DNA of 64,000 bases from JANNNF01 sp040385825 (GCA_040385825.1 JAZKGQ010000006.1:372001-436000); one strand, 5' to 3'; counted from the first letter of the stretch, positions 36,134-44,977 are shown. Program-made: numbers and translations. Notes: generated by a model from the letters alone, not told the origin.

Positions 36134-36393
36134 TGATTGTCTGCCAGTGCCAGAACATCTCTGATGAACAGATCCGGTCGGCGGTGGATTGGATGCGCGC
36201 CTCCGACCCCGCCACCATCATCACCCCCGGCAAGGTCTATCACGCCCTTGGCAAGCGCGCCGATTGCGGCGGCTGCATGCCGCTGCTGCTGGATACCATG
36301 CGGGATTGTGACAGTTTTGGCGTCGCTGGCCGCACCGGCGACCGCCCGCAGATCCCGACCCTGACCCGGATGCGGGCGCAGCGCCTGAAGTAG
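36133..36393 (+). CDS. bfd: Bacterioferritin-associated ferredoxin
   Basis: An 86-residue [2Fe-2S] protein with the Bfd cluster cysteines C-x-C (VCQCQNIS, Cys4 and Cys6) and CGGC (near 46-49). Bfd reduces the ferric core of bacterioferritin to release iron. It is coupled to the imelysin gene through TAATG, and bfr follows after an Irr-type site. The C-terminal 25 residues are longer than in short Bfd proteins. Confidence 0.92.
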   Translation: MIVCQCQNISDEQIRSAVDWMRASDPATIITPGKVYHALGKRADCGGCMPLLLDTMRDCDSFGVAGRTGDRPQIPTLTRMRAQRLK

Positions 36394-36407
36394 AGGGAAT
36401 TTGTCAA

Positions 36408-36426
36408 TTTTAGAATCGTTCTAAAA
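36408..36426. promoter_or_regulatory. Irr-type iron control element (ICE box) upstream of bfr
   Basis: TTTTAGAATCGTTCTAAAA is a perfect 8-3-8 palindrome matching the ICE consensus TTTAGAA-N3-TTCTAAA bound by Irr in alphaproteobacteria. It lies 100 bases before bfr and just after bfd, so it likely represses storage genes in low iron. Confidence 0.85.
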
Positions 36427-36525
36427 AATGTCGCGCTCCCCATGGACAGACGCCCCGCTGCGTTCTAGCTTTGTGACATCACGCAGCCGGCGGGCCAGTC
36501 CCGCGCAACGAAGGGGAGTGACGCC

Positions 36526-37011
36526 ATGAAGGGCGACGCAAAAGTCATCGAGTATCTGAACGCGGGCCTGCGGTCGGAACTTACCGCCGTCAGCCAGTAC
36601 TGGCTGCATTTCCGGCTTCAGGAAGATTGGGGTCTGGGCAAACTGGCCGCCAAATCCCGCGCCGAATCCATCGAGGAAATGCACCACGCCGACAAGTTCA
36701 TCGCGCGGATCATCTTTCTGGAAGGCCACCCCAACCTGCAAAAGCTCGACAGCCTGCGCATCGGGCAGACCGTCAGGGAAACGCTGGAGGCCGATCTTGC
36801 CGCCGAACACGGTGCGCGCAGCCTGTACATTGAGGCGCGGCAGTATTGTGACAGCGTCGGCGATTACGTCAGCCGCGCCATGTTCGACGAGATTCTGACC
36901 GATGAGGAAGGCCACATCGACTTTCTCGAAACCCAGCTGGACCTGCACGAAAGCCTTGGCGCCCAAGGCTATGCGCTGCTGAACGCCTCGCCCGCCAACG
37001 CGGCAGAATAA
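36526..37011 (+). CDS. bfr: Bacterioferritin
   Basis: This 161-residue iron-storage protein has the full ferroxidase set at standard positions: Glu18, Glu51, His54, Glu94, Glu127 and His130. Met52 for heme binding is also present. Length and start match the family. An ICE palindrome lies 100 bases upstream and bfd precedes it, so the store and its release partner are encoded together. Confidence 0.97.
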   Translation: MKGDAKVIEYLNAGLRSELTAVSQYWLHFRLQEDWGLGKLAAKSRAESIEEMHHADKFIARIIFLEGHPNLQKLDSLRIGQTVRETLEADLAAEHGARSLYIEARQYCDSVGDYVSRAMFDEILTDEEGHIDFLETQLDLHESLGAQGYALLNASPANAAE

Positions 37012-37086
37012 CACAGGGCGGTCACGCCTTTCTGATTGAAACTATCAGGAAATATCGGCTACCACGGGGGGCGAAAGGACATGCCC

Positions 37087-38595
37087 ATGTTGCGCCCCCT
37101 GTTGCTTGCGGCTGTTCTGGCTGGCCCGTCATTTGCGCAGGGTCTGGATGACCGCCACTTGTCCGTCATTCCGCGCAGCGCTGCGGATATGGCCAAGATC
37201 GCCAAGGTTCTGGCCCCGCCAACCGATTTCACCCGGCCCGAGGCGTTCGAGGCCAAATCCGGCGGCGCGGCCACCGTGCGCGCCCGCAAGACGCCCGATG
37301 CGTTTTCGCAGTTTTCCGCCAACACCCCGTTTGAAAGCGAGCTGACCTTCAAACTGGGCAACGCCCTGTTCCGCAAGACATGGATCGCCTCGCCCGCCTC
37401 GACGCTGGCGTCCGATGGGCTGGGGCCGCTGTACAACGCGCGCGGCTGTCAGGATTGCCACGTGAAAGACGGGCGCGGCCACCCGCCAGAAAGCGCTGAT
37501 GCGCCCCGCGTGTCGATGTTCCTGCGCCTGTCCGTACCGGGCGGCCCCACGCCCGAGGCCATCAAGGACTACCTCGCCACGCAACCAGACCCGGTTTACG
37601 GCGGTCAGTTGCAGGATTTTGCCAGCCCCGGTCAGGCGGCTGAAGGGCGGATGCAGGTTACATATGCGGAAGTGCCGGTGACGCTGGCCGATGGCAGCAT
37701 CGTGTCGCTGCGAAAGCCCAGCTATGCTGTTTCGGACCTTGCCTATGGCCCGCTTCAGGACGGTATCATGCTGTCGCCACGCGTGGCCCCGCAGATGATC
37801 GGGCTGGGGTTGCTGGAGGCGATCCCTGCCGCCGACATTCTGGCGCAGGCCGACCCCGACGATGCCGATGGCAATGGCATTTCGGGCCACCCCTCGGTGG
37901 TGATCAGTGCCGAATATGGCGCACCCATGCTGGGCCGATTCGGGCTGAAGGCCGGGGCGGCCACTGTGCGCGAACAATCGGCGGCGGCATTTTCGGGCGA
38001 TATGGGCCTGTCAAACCCGCTGTTCCCCGCCCCCTGGGGCGAGTGCACCGCAGCCCAGGCGACCTGCCGGTCGGCGTTGCACGGGCAGGAGCCGGGCATC
38101 CGCGACGGGCTGGAGGTGGACGCCGAAAGCCTTGATCTGGTCACGTTCTACGCCCGCAATCTGGGCGTGCCCGAACGCCGCGACATCGCCGATCCGCAGG
38201 TGCTGCGTGGCAAGGCCCTGTTCCGTGACATGGGCTGCGCCGGCTGTCACACGCCGAAATACGTCACCAACCGGCTGAAAGACCAGCCCGAGCAAAGCTT
38301 TCAGCTGATCTGGCCCTACACCGATCTTTTGCTGCACGACATGGGGGAGGGGCTGGCCGACAACCGCCCCGAAGGCGTGGCCACCGGGTCGGAATGGCGC
38401 ACCCCGCCGCTGTGGGGGCTTGGGTTGACGGAACTTGTGTCGGGCCAGACCGCCCTGCTGCACGATGGCCGCGCCCGCACGATCCTTGAGGCGATCCTGT
38501 GGCATGGCGGCGAGGCGCAGCCTGCCCGTGATGCCACCATTGCCCTGCCCACCGCCGACCGCACCGCCCTGATCGCGTTTCTGGAGAGCCTTTGA
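37087..38595 (+). CDS. Di-heme oxidoreductase-like c-type cytochrome (DUF1111)
   Basis: A periplasmic protein of 502 residues with signal peptide MLRPLLLAAVLAGPSFAQ. It has two c-type heme motifs, CQDCH at about 121-125 and CAGCH at about 384-388. The family (DUF1111, di-heme oxidoredictase) often accompanies imelysin genes. ATG 37087 is favoured over 37081 because AAGGA is then 7 bases away. A redox role in periplasmic iron handling is inferred from the neighbours. Confidence 0.85.
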   Translation: MLRPLLLAAVLAGPSFAQGLDDRHLSVIPRSAADMAKIAKVLAPPTDFTRPEAFEAKSGGAATVRARKTPDAFSQFSANTPFESELTFKLGNALFRKTWIASPASTLASDGLGPLYNARGCQDCHVKDGRGHPPESADAPRVSMFLRLSVPGGPTPEAIKDYLATQPDPVYGGQLQDFASPGQAAEGRMQVTYAEVPVTLADGSIVSLRKPSYAVSDLAYGPLQDGIMLSPRVAPQMIGLGLLEAIPAADILAQADPDDADGNGISGHPSVVISAEYGAPMLGRFGLKAGAATVREQSAAAFSGDMGLSNPLFPAPWGECTAAQATCRSALHGQEPGIRDGLEVDAESLDLVTFYARNLGVPERRDIADPQVLRGKALFRDMGCAGCHTPKYVTNRLKDQPEQSFQLIWPYTDLLLHDMGEGLADNRPEGVATGSEWRTPPLWGLGLTELVSGQTALLHDGRARTILEAILWHGGEAQPARDATIALPTADRTALIAFLESL

Positions 38596-39558
38596 ATGCT
38601 GCGCACCCTTGCCCTGACGCTGATCCTTGCCACCCCCGCCCAGGCCGATGTGCCAGGCACCCTGAGCCAGATCGGCCAGGACTATGCCGGCTTTGCGGCG
38701 GCGGCCACCACGCTTGCCGATGCTGCCGCGCAGACCTGTGATGCGGCGGCCCTGCAACCCGCGTTCAACGCGGCCTTTGATGCGTGGATGGCCGTGGCCC
38801 ATCTGCGCCTTGGCCCGGTCGAACAGGATGGGCGGGCTTTGGCGATTGCGTTCTGGCCCGACCCCAAGGCTTTGGGCGCCAAGGCACAGCGCTGGCTGCT
38901 GACCGGTGATCCGGCGATGTTGGAGCCTGAAACCTTTGCCCAGCAATCTGTCGCCGCGCGCGGGCTGATGGGGTTGGAACGGCTGTTGTACCCCGCCGAG
39001 GCTCCCCCCGCCGACCCCTGCCCGCTGATCCGCGCCACAGCCGACAACCTTGCCCGGATGGCGGCTGAGGTGGCGCGTGACTGGCCCGCCTTTGCGCAGG
39101 TGATTGCGACGGCGGGCCAACCTGGCAACAGCGTCTATCTGACCGAGGCTGAAGGCAAACAGGCGTTGTTCACCCAGCTTGCCACCGGGATCGAGGCGCT
39201 GGCCGAAGGCCGCATCGGCCGCCCGCTTGGCACTTTTGACAAACCGAGGCCCGAACGAGCCGAGGCCCGCGCCTCGTCGCGCAGCCTGCGCAACATCGGC
39301 CTTTCGGTGGCCGCGCTGCGGGATATGGCCCTGGCACTGGACGCCAATATCCCCATCACAACAGCCGCGTTTGATCGCGCGGCCAGGCTGGTGGCGGCGC
39401 TGGACGACCCGAAACTGGCAGGGATTGCAGAACCGCAGGGCTGGCTGAAGGTAGAAATCCTGCAACAGTCGGTGCGCGCCGCCCGCGATGCGGTGGTCGC
39501 AGAACTCGCGCCCGCCCTGGGTGTGGGCCTGGGCTTCAACGCGCAGGATGGTGACTGA
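38596..39558 (+). CDS. Second imelysin-family protein
   Basis: A 320-residue exported protein (signal MLRTLALTLILATPAQA) related to imelysin but shorter. The place of the GxHxxE motif reads ARGLMGLERLLYP, so the histidine is missing. It starts directly after the stop of the di-heme gene and overlaps the DUF1513 gene. It could be a non-catalytic or metal-site-altered partner of the first imelysin. Confidence 0.82.
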   Translation: MLRTLALTLILATPAQADVPGTLSQIGQDYAGFAAAATTLADAAAQTCDAAALQPAFNAAFDAWMAVAHLRLGPVEQDGRALAIAFWPDPKALGAKAQRWLLTGDPAMLEPETFAQQSVAARGLMGLERLLYPAEAPPADPCPLIRATADNLARMAAEVARDWPAFAQVIATAGQPGNSVYLTEAEGKQALFTQLATGIEALAEGRIGRPLGTFDKPRPERAEARASSRSLRNIGLSVAALRDMALALDANIPITTAAFDRAARLVAALDDPKLAGIAEPQGWLKVEILQQSVRAARDAVVAELAPALGVGLGFNAQDGD

Positions 39559-40610
39559 TGGCCACCCGGCGCGGCTTTCTGGCCGGGTTGCTGGCGTCAG
39601 GCCTGCCCCTGCCGACATGGGCAGACGCAGGCAGCCCGACGCATCTGGCGGCGGGCAAGCTGGGCGAGGCCTACGCCCTGCACGGGTTGACGGCGACGGG
39701 CGACAGCCTGTTTTCCATCCCCCTGCCCGCGCGCGGCCATGCGGCGGCGGCGCATCCGACCCGTCCGGTGGCCGTGGCCTTTGCCCGCCGCCCCGGCACC
39801 TTCGGGCTGGTGATCGACTGTGTGGATGGCCGCGTGACGCACCGCATCACCCCGCCCGATGGCCGCCAGTTCAACGGCCATGGCGCGTTTTCTGCCGATG
39901 CAGAGACGCTTTATACCTCGGAGGTGGTGGCAGAAACGTCCGAAGGTCGCATCGGTCTGTGGCGCAGCAGCGACTATGCCCGCATCGGCGAATGGGCCAG
40001 CGGCGGCATCGGCCCGCATGATATGAAGCGGTTGGGCGACGGCAGCCTGATCGTCGCCAATGGCGGCATCGTCACCGACCCGACCGACCGCACCAAGCTG
40101 AACCTTGCCACCATGCGCCCGAACCTGACGCAACTGTCCCCGGATGGCGCGGTGCTGGCGCAGGTCGATCTGCCCGAGTTGCTGCAAAACTCGATCCGCC
40201 ATCTGGCGCTGACGGCAACCGGCGTGGCCTTTGCGATGCAGTGGGAAGGCGACCCCGCCGACCCGGTGCCATTGCTGGGCCTGTGGACGCCCGGCCAGAC
40301 CCCGATCCTGTGCCCCGCGCCCGATGCCGATGCCTATGCGATGCAGGGCTATGCCGGGTCGATCGCGGTGGACGCGGCGACCGGCGACATCGCCATCACC
40401 TCGCCCAAGGGCGGCATCGTCATGCGCTTTGCCGCCAGCGGCGCGCATCTGGCGACGTGGCGGCGGGCGGATGTCTGCGGGATGGCGGCAACGGGGGCCG
40501 GCTTCATCGCCAGCGACGGCGCGGGGGCCTTGTGGGCGGTGGAGGACGACGGGCTACAGCCGCTGGCCCGCCACGCGACGCTGTGGGATAACCACATCGT
40601 CAGGATATAA
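39558..40610 (+). CDS. DUF1513 protein, Tat-exported beta-propeller-like
   Basis: A 350-residue protein whose N-terminus ATRRGFLAGLLASGLPLP looks like a twin-arginine signal. The rest is rich in beta-strand repeats such as HAAAAHPTRPVAVAFARRPG and GIGPHDMKRLGDGSLIVANG, as in DUF1513 proteins. It is the last gene of the iron cluster and is coupled to the second imelysin gene by TGATG. The function is unknown. Confidence 0.85.
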   Translation: MATRRGFLAGLLASGLPLPTWADAGSPTHLAAGKLGEAYALHGLTATGDSLFSIPLPARGHAAAAHPTRPVAVAFARRPGTFGLVIDCVDGRVTHRITPPDGRQFNGHGAFSADAETLYTSEVVAETSEGRIGLWRSSDYARIGEWASGGIGPHDMKRLGDGSLIVANGGIVTDPTDRTKLNLATMRPNLTQLSPDGAVLAQVDLPELLQNSIRHLALTATGVAFAMQWEGDPADPVPLLGLWTPGQTPILCPAPDADAYAMQGYAGSIAVDAATGDIAITSPKGGIVMRFAASGAHLATWRRADVCGMAATGAGFIASDGAGALWAVEDDGLQPLARHATLWDNHIVRI

Positions 40611-40617
40611 GTTCTGC

Positions 40618-40662
40618 GCATTTCCGAACCGCAAAACCGGTTCCCACTTTTGCTGGAAATGC
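40618..40662. repeat. Intergenic palindromic repeat between convergent operons
   Basis: GCATTTCC (40618-40625) and GGAAATGC (40655-40662) enclose a second nested stem, GAACCG/CGGTTC, and GCAAAA/TTTTGC arms. The sequence resembles a palindromic repeat that I recall from many alphaproteobacterial intergenic regions. It may terminate both convergent operons. Confidence 0.6.
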
Positions 40663-40663
40663 T

Positions 40664-41434
40664 TCAAGCCGTCCGCGCCGGCACCCGGTTTTCCAGCCAT
40701 CTGAACGCCAGCACGATCAGCCCGGTGATCACCATATAGACCACCGCCAGCAGCAGCAGGGGTTCATAGATGATCAGCGTATCTTGCCGCACCCGGCTGG
40801 CAACGGCGTAAATATCGACGACCGTGATGGTGGCGACCAGAGGCGTCGCCTTCAGTTGCAGCACGGTTTCCCCGCCCAGGGTCGGCAGGGCGCGGTGAAT
40901 GGCCTGTGGCAGCCAGATGCGGCGCAGCATGGTCAGGCGCGGCATCCCCATGGCCTTTGCGGCCTCCAACTGCCCCCCCGGCACGCCTTTGAACGCGCCG
41001 CGCATGATTTCGCCCTCATAGGCCGCGAAGGACAGGGTCAGGGCCAGCACACCGTAAGGCCAGGCCTGCCGCAACAAGGGCCAGAAGTCGCTTTGCCGGA
41101 TCCACGGGATCTGCGGGAACAGTGACCCGAGGCCAAAGTACAAAAGCCACAGTTGCAGCAACAGCGGCGTGCCCCGGATCACCGTGCAGAACACCCGCGC
41201 AGGCGTTGCCAGATACCAGGGACCGGCAGCCTGGGCCAACCCCAACGGGATCGCCAGCGCCATTCCCAGAACGGTCGTCACACACAAAATCCAGATCGTG
41301 CGCCAGATGCCCATGGCGGCCAGCGGCACGTATTTCGGCAGCCAGTCCCACCGCAGGGCCACCACGCACCAGACCACGATGGCAAGGCCAATGCCCGCCA
41401 TCACCCAGCGGCGCAGGGGAATGCCCACCATCAT
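40664..41434 (-). CDS. Polar amino acid ABC transporter permease (HisM type)
   Basis: A 256-residue permease starting MMVGIPLRRWVMAGIG at 41434; the longer frame upstream is not used because ATG 41434 overlaps the previous stop (ATGA). The ATPase-docking loop EAAKAMGMPRLTMLRRIWLPQA is of the HisQM type. About five membrane segments are visible. It pairs with the permease encoded just upstream. Confidence 0.9.
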   Translation of the reverse strand: MMVGIPLRRWVMAGIGLAIVVWCVVALRWDWLPKYVPLAAMGIWRTIWILCVTTVLGMALAIPLGLAQAAGPWYLATPARVFCTVIRGTPLLLQLWLLYFGLGSLFPQIPWIRQSDFWPLLRQAWPYGVLALTLSFAAYEGEIMRGAFKGVPGGQLEAAKAMGMPRLTMLRRIWLPQAIHRALPTLGGETVLQLKATPLVATITVVDIYAVASRVRQDTLIIYEPLLLLAVVYMVITGLIVLAFRWLENRVPARTA

Positions 41435-42183
41435 CGCCCGGCCCCGCTGGCGCTGCGCAACCCGCGCCGTGCCCGTTTCTCGATCCGCGAAAACACGAAG
41501 GTAGAGGTCAGCGACAGCGCCAGATACAGCCCCCCCGCCGCCATGAAGAAGGTGAAATAGGCCTTGGTGGTGCCTGCCGCCTGCCGTGTTTCCTGCGTCA
41601 GCTCGGCAAAGCCCACCACGGCCAGCAGGGCGGTGTCCTTGGTCGCCACCAGCCACAGGTTGGCAAGGCCGGGCAGCGCGAAGGACAGCATCGAGGGCAG
41701 CGTGATCCGCCGCGCCAGCATTCCGGCAGGCATGCCCATGGCGCGCGCGGCCTCGATCTGGCCTGCGGGCACGGCAAGGATGGCGCCGCGCAACACCTCG
41801 GTCGCATAGGCGCCCTGCACGACGCCCAAGACCAGAATCCCCGCCACGATCCCGTTGATCTGGATGGCCTCATGGCCAAGGGAAATCAGCAGCCGGTTGA
41901 CCGCATCGGTGACGCCAAAATACAGAATCAGGATCAGCACCAGTTCCGGCACCGCCCGCACCAGTGTCGTGTAGATCGCCAGCAGGTCTTTCACCACCGG
42001 ACTGCCATAGAGCTTGCCGTAGGCCCCCGCCGTGCCGATCGCCAGCCCGACCCCGAACGCGCCAAGCGCGATCAGCACCGAATTGACCAGACCGCGCAGC
42101 AGGTTCGCCCCCCAACCGGGGGGCGAATAGGCCAGCAGGTCCAGCGAGGAGGCCGCGAATGCAGCCCCGGCAAGCGCCGACAA
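41431..42183 (-). CDS. Polar amino acid ABC transporter permease (HisQ type)
   Basis: A 250-residue permease with the EAA loop EAARAMGMPAGMLARRITLP. No ATG lies near the N-terminus; TTG at 42183, five bases after the binding-protein stop and behind GGAA, is the likely start. It overlaps the second permease by 4 bases. Confidence 0.88.
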   Translation of the reverse strand: MSALAGAAFAASSLDLLAYSPPGWGANLLRGLVNSVLIALGAFGVGLAIGTAGAYGKLYGSPVVKDLLAIYTTLVRAVPELVLILILYFGVTDAVNRLLISLGHEAIQINGIVAGILVLGVVQGAYATEVLRGAILAVPAGQIEAARAMGMPAGMLARRITLPSMLSFALPGLANLWLVATKDTALLAVVGFAELTQETRQAAGTTKAYFTFFMAAGGLYLALSLTSTFVFSRIEKRARRGLRSASGAGR

Positions 42184-42188
42184 AAGGC

Positions 42189-42956
42189 TTAGTTCCCGTA
42201 GATCGAAGTGGCGAAATACGGGGCCGAGATCTTGTCATAGGTGCCGTCGGCGATCACCGCCGCGATGCCTGCGTTGAACTTGGCCTTCAGCTCTTCATCG
42301 CCCTTGCGCAGGCCGACGCCCACGCCCAGACCCAACACTTCCGGGTCGTCGGCCACGGCCCCCATGCTGGCGCAGCAGGCTGTGCCTGCCTCGGATTTCA
42401 GGAAATCGCCCAAGGCGATGCTGTCGGCCTGGGTGGCATCAATCCGGCCTGCGACCAGATCCTGATTTGCCTCGTCCTGGGTCTGGTAAATCTTGATCTC
42501 GCCCGCCACCCCGGCAAAATGCTTTTGCACATAGGCCTCGTGCACCGTGGCCACCTGCACCCCGATGATCTTGCCGGTCAGCCCCGCCACATCCGGCGTG
42601 ATGCCGCTGTCTTTGCCCGCCACGATCACGGTCGGCGTGTTGTAGTACTTGTCGGAAAAATCGATGGTCTTCATCCGCTCATCGGTGATCGACATGGAGG
42701 CCATGATCGCGTCGATCTGTCCGCCGGTCAGCGACGGGATGATGCCATCCCAAGCGACAGGCGTGATCACGCATTCCATCGCGGCGGCGGCGCAGACGGC
42801 GTTGATCAGGTCCACTTCCCAGCCGGTAAAGGTGCCCGAGGCATCCGGTGCGGCGAAGGGCGGATAGGGTTCGGACGCGATGCCCACCTTGATCGGTTCG
42901 GCCATGGCGGCGGTGCCAAGGGCAAGGGCGGCAACGGTGATCAGCAGCTTTTTCAT
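42189..42956 (-). CDS. Polar amino acid ABC transporter, substrate-binding protein
   Basis: A 255-residue family 3 binding protein with signal peptide KKLLITVAALALGTAAMA. Core marks are YPPFAAPDASGTFTGWEVDL, DAIMASMSITDERMKTIDFS and the hinge region VGVGLRKGDEELK. The family binds lysine, arginine, ornithine or opine-like ligands; the precise ligand cannot be read. Confidence 0.92.
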   Translation of the reverse strand: MKKLLITVAALALGTAAMAEPIKVGIASEPYPPFAAPDASGTFTGWEVDLINAVCAAAAMECVITPVAWDGIIPSLTGGQIDAIMASMSITDERMKTIDFSDKYYNTPTVIVAGKDSGITPDVAGLTGKIIGVQVATVHEAYVQKHFAGVAGEIKIYQTQDEANQDLVAGRIDATQADSIALGDFLKSEAGTACCASMGAVADDPEVLGLGVGVGLRKGDEELKAKFNAGIAAVIADGTYDKISAPYFATSIYGN

Positions 42957-42989
42957 GTCAGACCTCTTGTTGGTATTTTTGACCCGCCT

Positions 42990-43760
42990 TCAGGCGACGG
43001 ATTTCAGGAATTGTCTCAAGCGTTCGGATTGTGGCGCGCCGAACAGCCGGTCCGGCGGGCCTTCTTCTTCGACCACGCCGTTGTGCAGATAGATGACGTG
43101 GCTGGCGACCTCGCGGGCGAATTTCATCTCATGCGTCACAAGGATCATGGTGCGCCCTTCGGCGGCAAGATCGCGGATCACGCCCAGAACCTCGCCCACT
43201 AGTTCGGGGTCAAGCGCGCTGGTCGGTTCGTCGAACAGCATCGCACGGGGTTCGACGCACAGGGCGCGGGCGATGGCGGCGCGCTGTTGCTGGCCGCCCG
43301 ACAGGAAGGCGGGGTAGGCATCGGCCTTGGCCGCCAGCCCGACCCGGTCCAGCAGTTTTCGCGCACGGGCCACAGCCTCGGCCTTGGGCACCTTCAGCAC
43401 ATGAACGGGGACTTCGATCAGGTTTTCCAGAATGGTCTTGTGCGTCCACAGATTGAAGCTCTGGAACACCATGCCCAACCGTTGCCGCGCGGCCTCGATC
43501 TGGCGGCGGTTGGCGGCGGACCCGTCGGGGCGCAGCGCGATTTCCTCGCCACCAATGACGATGCGGCCCGAAGTCGGGGTTTCCAGAAAGTTGATGCAGC
43601 GCAGCATGGTCGATTTGCCTGACCCCGACCCGCCGATGATCGCCACCACATCGCCTTCATGCGCGCAAAGCGACACGCCTTTCAGCACCTCCAGTGGCCC
43701 AAACGACTTGCGCAGGCCGTCAATGCGGATCGCTTCGGGTCGCGGGTTCGGGTCGGGCAT
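42990..43760 (-). CDS. Polar amino acid ABC transporter ATP-binding protein
   Basis: A 256-residue HisP/ArtP-type ATPase with Walker A GGSGSGKST, Q-loop VFQSFNLWTHKTILEN, signature LSGGQQQRAAIARAL, Walker B MLFDEPTSALD and switch VTHEM. The start MPDPNPRP at 43760 follows GGAGGTGTG. It is the first gene of the transporter operon, followed by the binding protein and two permeases. Confidence 0.94.
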   Translation of the reverse strand: MPDPNPRPEAIRIDGLRKSFGPLEVLKGVSLCAHEGDVVAIIGGSGSGKSTMLRCINFLETPTSGRIVIGGEEIALRPDGSAANRRQIEAARQRLGMVFQSFNLWTHKTILENLIEVPVHVLKVPKAEAVARARKLLDRVGLAAKADAYPAFLSGGQQQRAAIARALCVEPRAMLFDEPTSALDPELVGEVLGVIRDLAAEGRTMILVTHEMKFAREVASHVIYLHNGVVEEEGPPDRLFGAPQSERLRQFLKSVA

Positions 43761-43854
43761 CACACCTCCGGCGGGATATGTGCCCAGTAAGACGCGAGAT
43801 TGCCCGTTATGCAAGACGTTACACTTGCCGTCTTCCCCGAGGGTCAGCTTTGCC

Positions 43855-44403
43855 TCAGCCCGCGTCCTGTTCCATGCAGCGGCGCAGCTTTTGCAGACTG
43901 CGCCGCAACCAGGTGCGCATGGTATTCAGCGGCACGTCATGGCGGCGCGACAAATCAGCATAGCTGTCGCCGTTCAGGTAGGCGGCCTGCAGGGCGGCGG
44001 CATGGGCGGGGTCCAGACGGCGCAGGCAGGCCATGATCTGCCGGGCATCGGCGCGGGCGGTCAGACGCTGTTCGATGCCGGGGCCAAGGGCGGGCAGGCT
44101 GTCCATCTCTATGTCGGCCATCGCGGGGGGAGGTGACAGGCGACGCTGGTCGATGGCGTGATAGCGCGCGATCGACACCAGCCATGTCTTGCCCTGCCCC
44201 CGGTCGGGGTTGAAACTGGCCGCCCGCAACCAGACCCGGACATACACCTCTTGCAGCGCGTCTTCGGCCTCTTGCCGGTTGCCCAGCATCCGTACCAGCA
44301 CCCCAAGCAACAGCCCCGAGGTGGAATGATACAGCCGCCCGAATGCCAGTCTGTCGCCCGCAGCGACGCGGACGATCAGATCCGAAGTGGCTTGATTGCG
44401 CAC
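43855..44403 (-). CDS. ECF RNA polymerase sigma factor
   Basis: A 182-residue sigma-70 family factor starting at GTG 44403. Region 2 lies at about 15-85 (AFGRLYHSTSGLLLGVLVRM ... EAEDALQEVYVRVW) and region 4 at about 125-175 (QAAYLNGDSYADLSRRHDVPLNTMRTWLRRSLQKLR). Nothing lies in regions 1 or 3. No anti-sigma gene is adjacent on either side. A TGAAAC-N17-CGTA promoter lies upstream of the gene and resembles those of the DUF4331, gsp and hupE genes, so it probably controls itself and that regulon. Confidence 0.9.
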   Translation of the reverse strand: MRNQATSDLIVRVAAGDRLAFGRLYHSTSGLLLGVLVRMLGNRQEAEDALQEVYVRVWLRAASFNPDRGQGKTWLVSIARYHAIDQRRLSPPPAMADIEMDSLPALGPGIEQRLTARADARQIMACLRRLDPAHAAALQAAYLNGDSYADLSRRHDVPLNTMRTWLRRSLQKLRRCMEQDAG

Positions 44404-44482
44404 CTCAGCCCTGCGGTGGTCTGGAGCAGGAACCGCCCGTCACACGCATGAATTGCCCCCCAACCCCTAGTGTCGAGTGACC

Positions 44483-44509
44483 TACGCGGGAGCGGGGCGA
44501 AAAGTTTCA
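44483..44509 (-). promoter_or_regulatory. ECF-type promoter of the sigma gene
   Basis: On the minus strand TGAAACTT (44509-44502) is followed after 15 bases by CGTA (44486-44483). It is one of five matching sites in this region. The -35 element overlaps the TGA stop of the prepilin peptidase gene. The leader to the GTG start would be about 70 bases. Confidence 0.6.
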
Positions 44510-44977
44510 TCCCGGATACGAAATCACGCGCTGCCCCATCCAGACCAGCCAGAACCCAAGCGCAAGCCAGGGTCCGAAGGCGATGCCCCCCGCTGTCTGG
44601 CGGCGCAGCGCGGCAAAGGCCAGCCCGCCCAGTGCCGCGATCAACAGCACCTGCGGCAGGGCCTGCCAGCCCAGCCAGGCCCCGGCGGCGGCAAACAGCT
44701 TGGCATCGCCCAGCCCCAGCCCCTCGCGCCCGGTGCGGCGGAAATAGGCCTCGCCAAGGCCGCCCAGCACGGCAAACCCGACCACCGCGCCGATCAGATG
44801 ATCCTGCCACCCCGGCTGCGCGGCGGCCAGCAGCAGGCCGGCACAGATCAACGGCAGGCTGATCACATCGGGGATGCGCAGACTGCGCGCATCGATGCGC
44901 GCAATGGCCAGCAGCGCCAGCGTCAGGATCAGCGTGGCGGCCCAGATCACGGCATCAGACCCGGAAAACAATTGCAT
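44507..44977 (-). CDS. Short prepilin peptidase (A24 family)
   Basis: A 156-residue membrane protease with only the peptidase domain; the N-terminal methyltransferase domain and its Zn cysteines are absent. The catalytic aspartates are in ARIDARSLRIPD (Asp29) and GLGLGD (Asp91, the GxGD motif). Four to six membrane segments are visible. The start is uncertain: ATG 44977 is used here, with GTG 44992 or TTG 44995 possible. It is likely the peptidase for the gsp pseudopilins encoded 2-10 kb away. Confidence 0.85.
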   Translation of the reverse strand: MQLFSGSDAVIWAATLILTLALLAIARIDARSLRIPDVISLPLICAGLLLAAAQPGWQDHLIGAVVGFAVLGGLGEAYFRRTGREGLGLGDAKLFAAAGAWLGWQALPQVLLIAALGGLAFAALRRQTAGGIAFGPWLALGFWLVWMGQRVISYPG

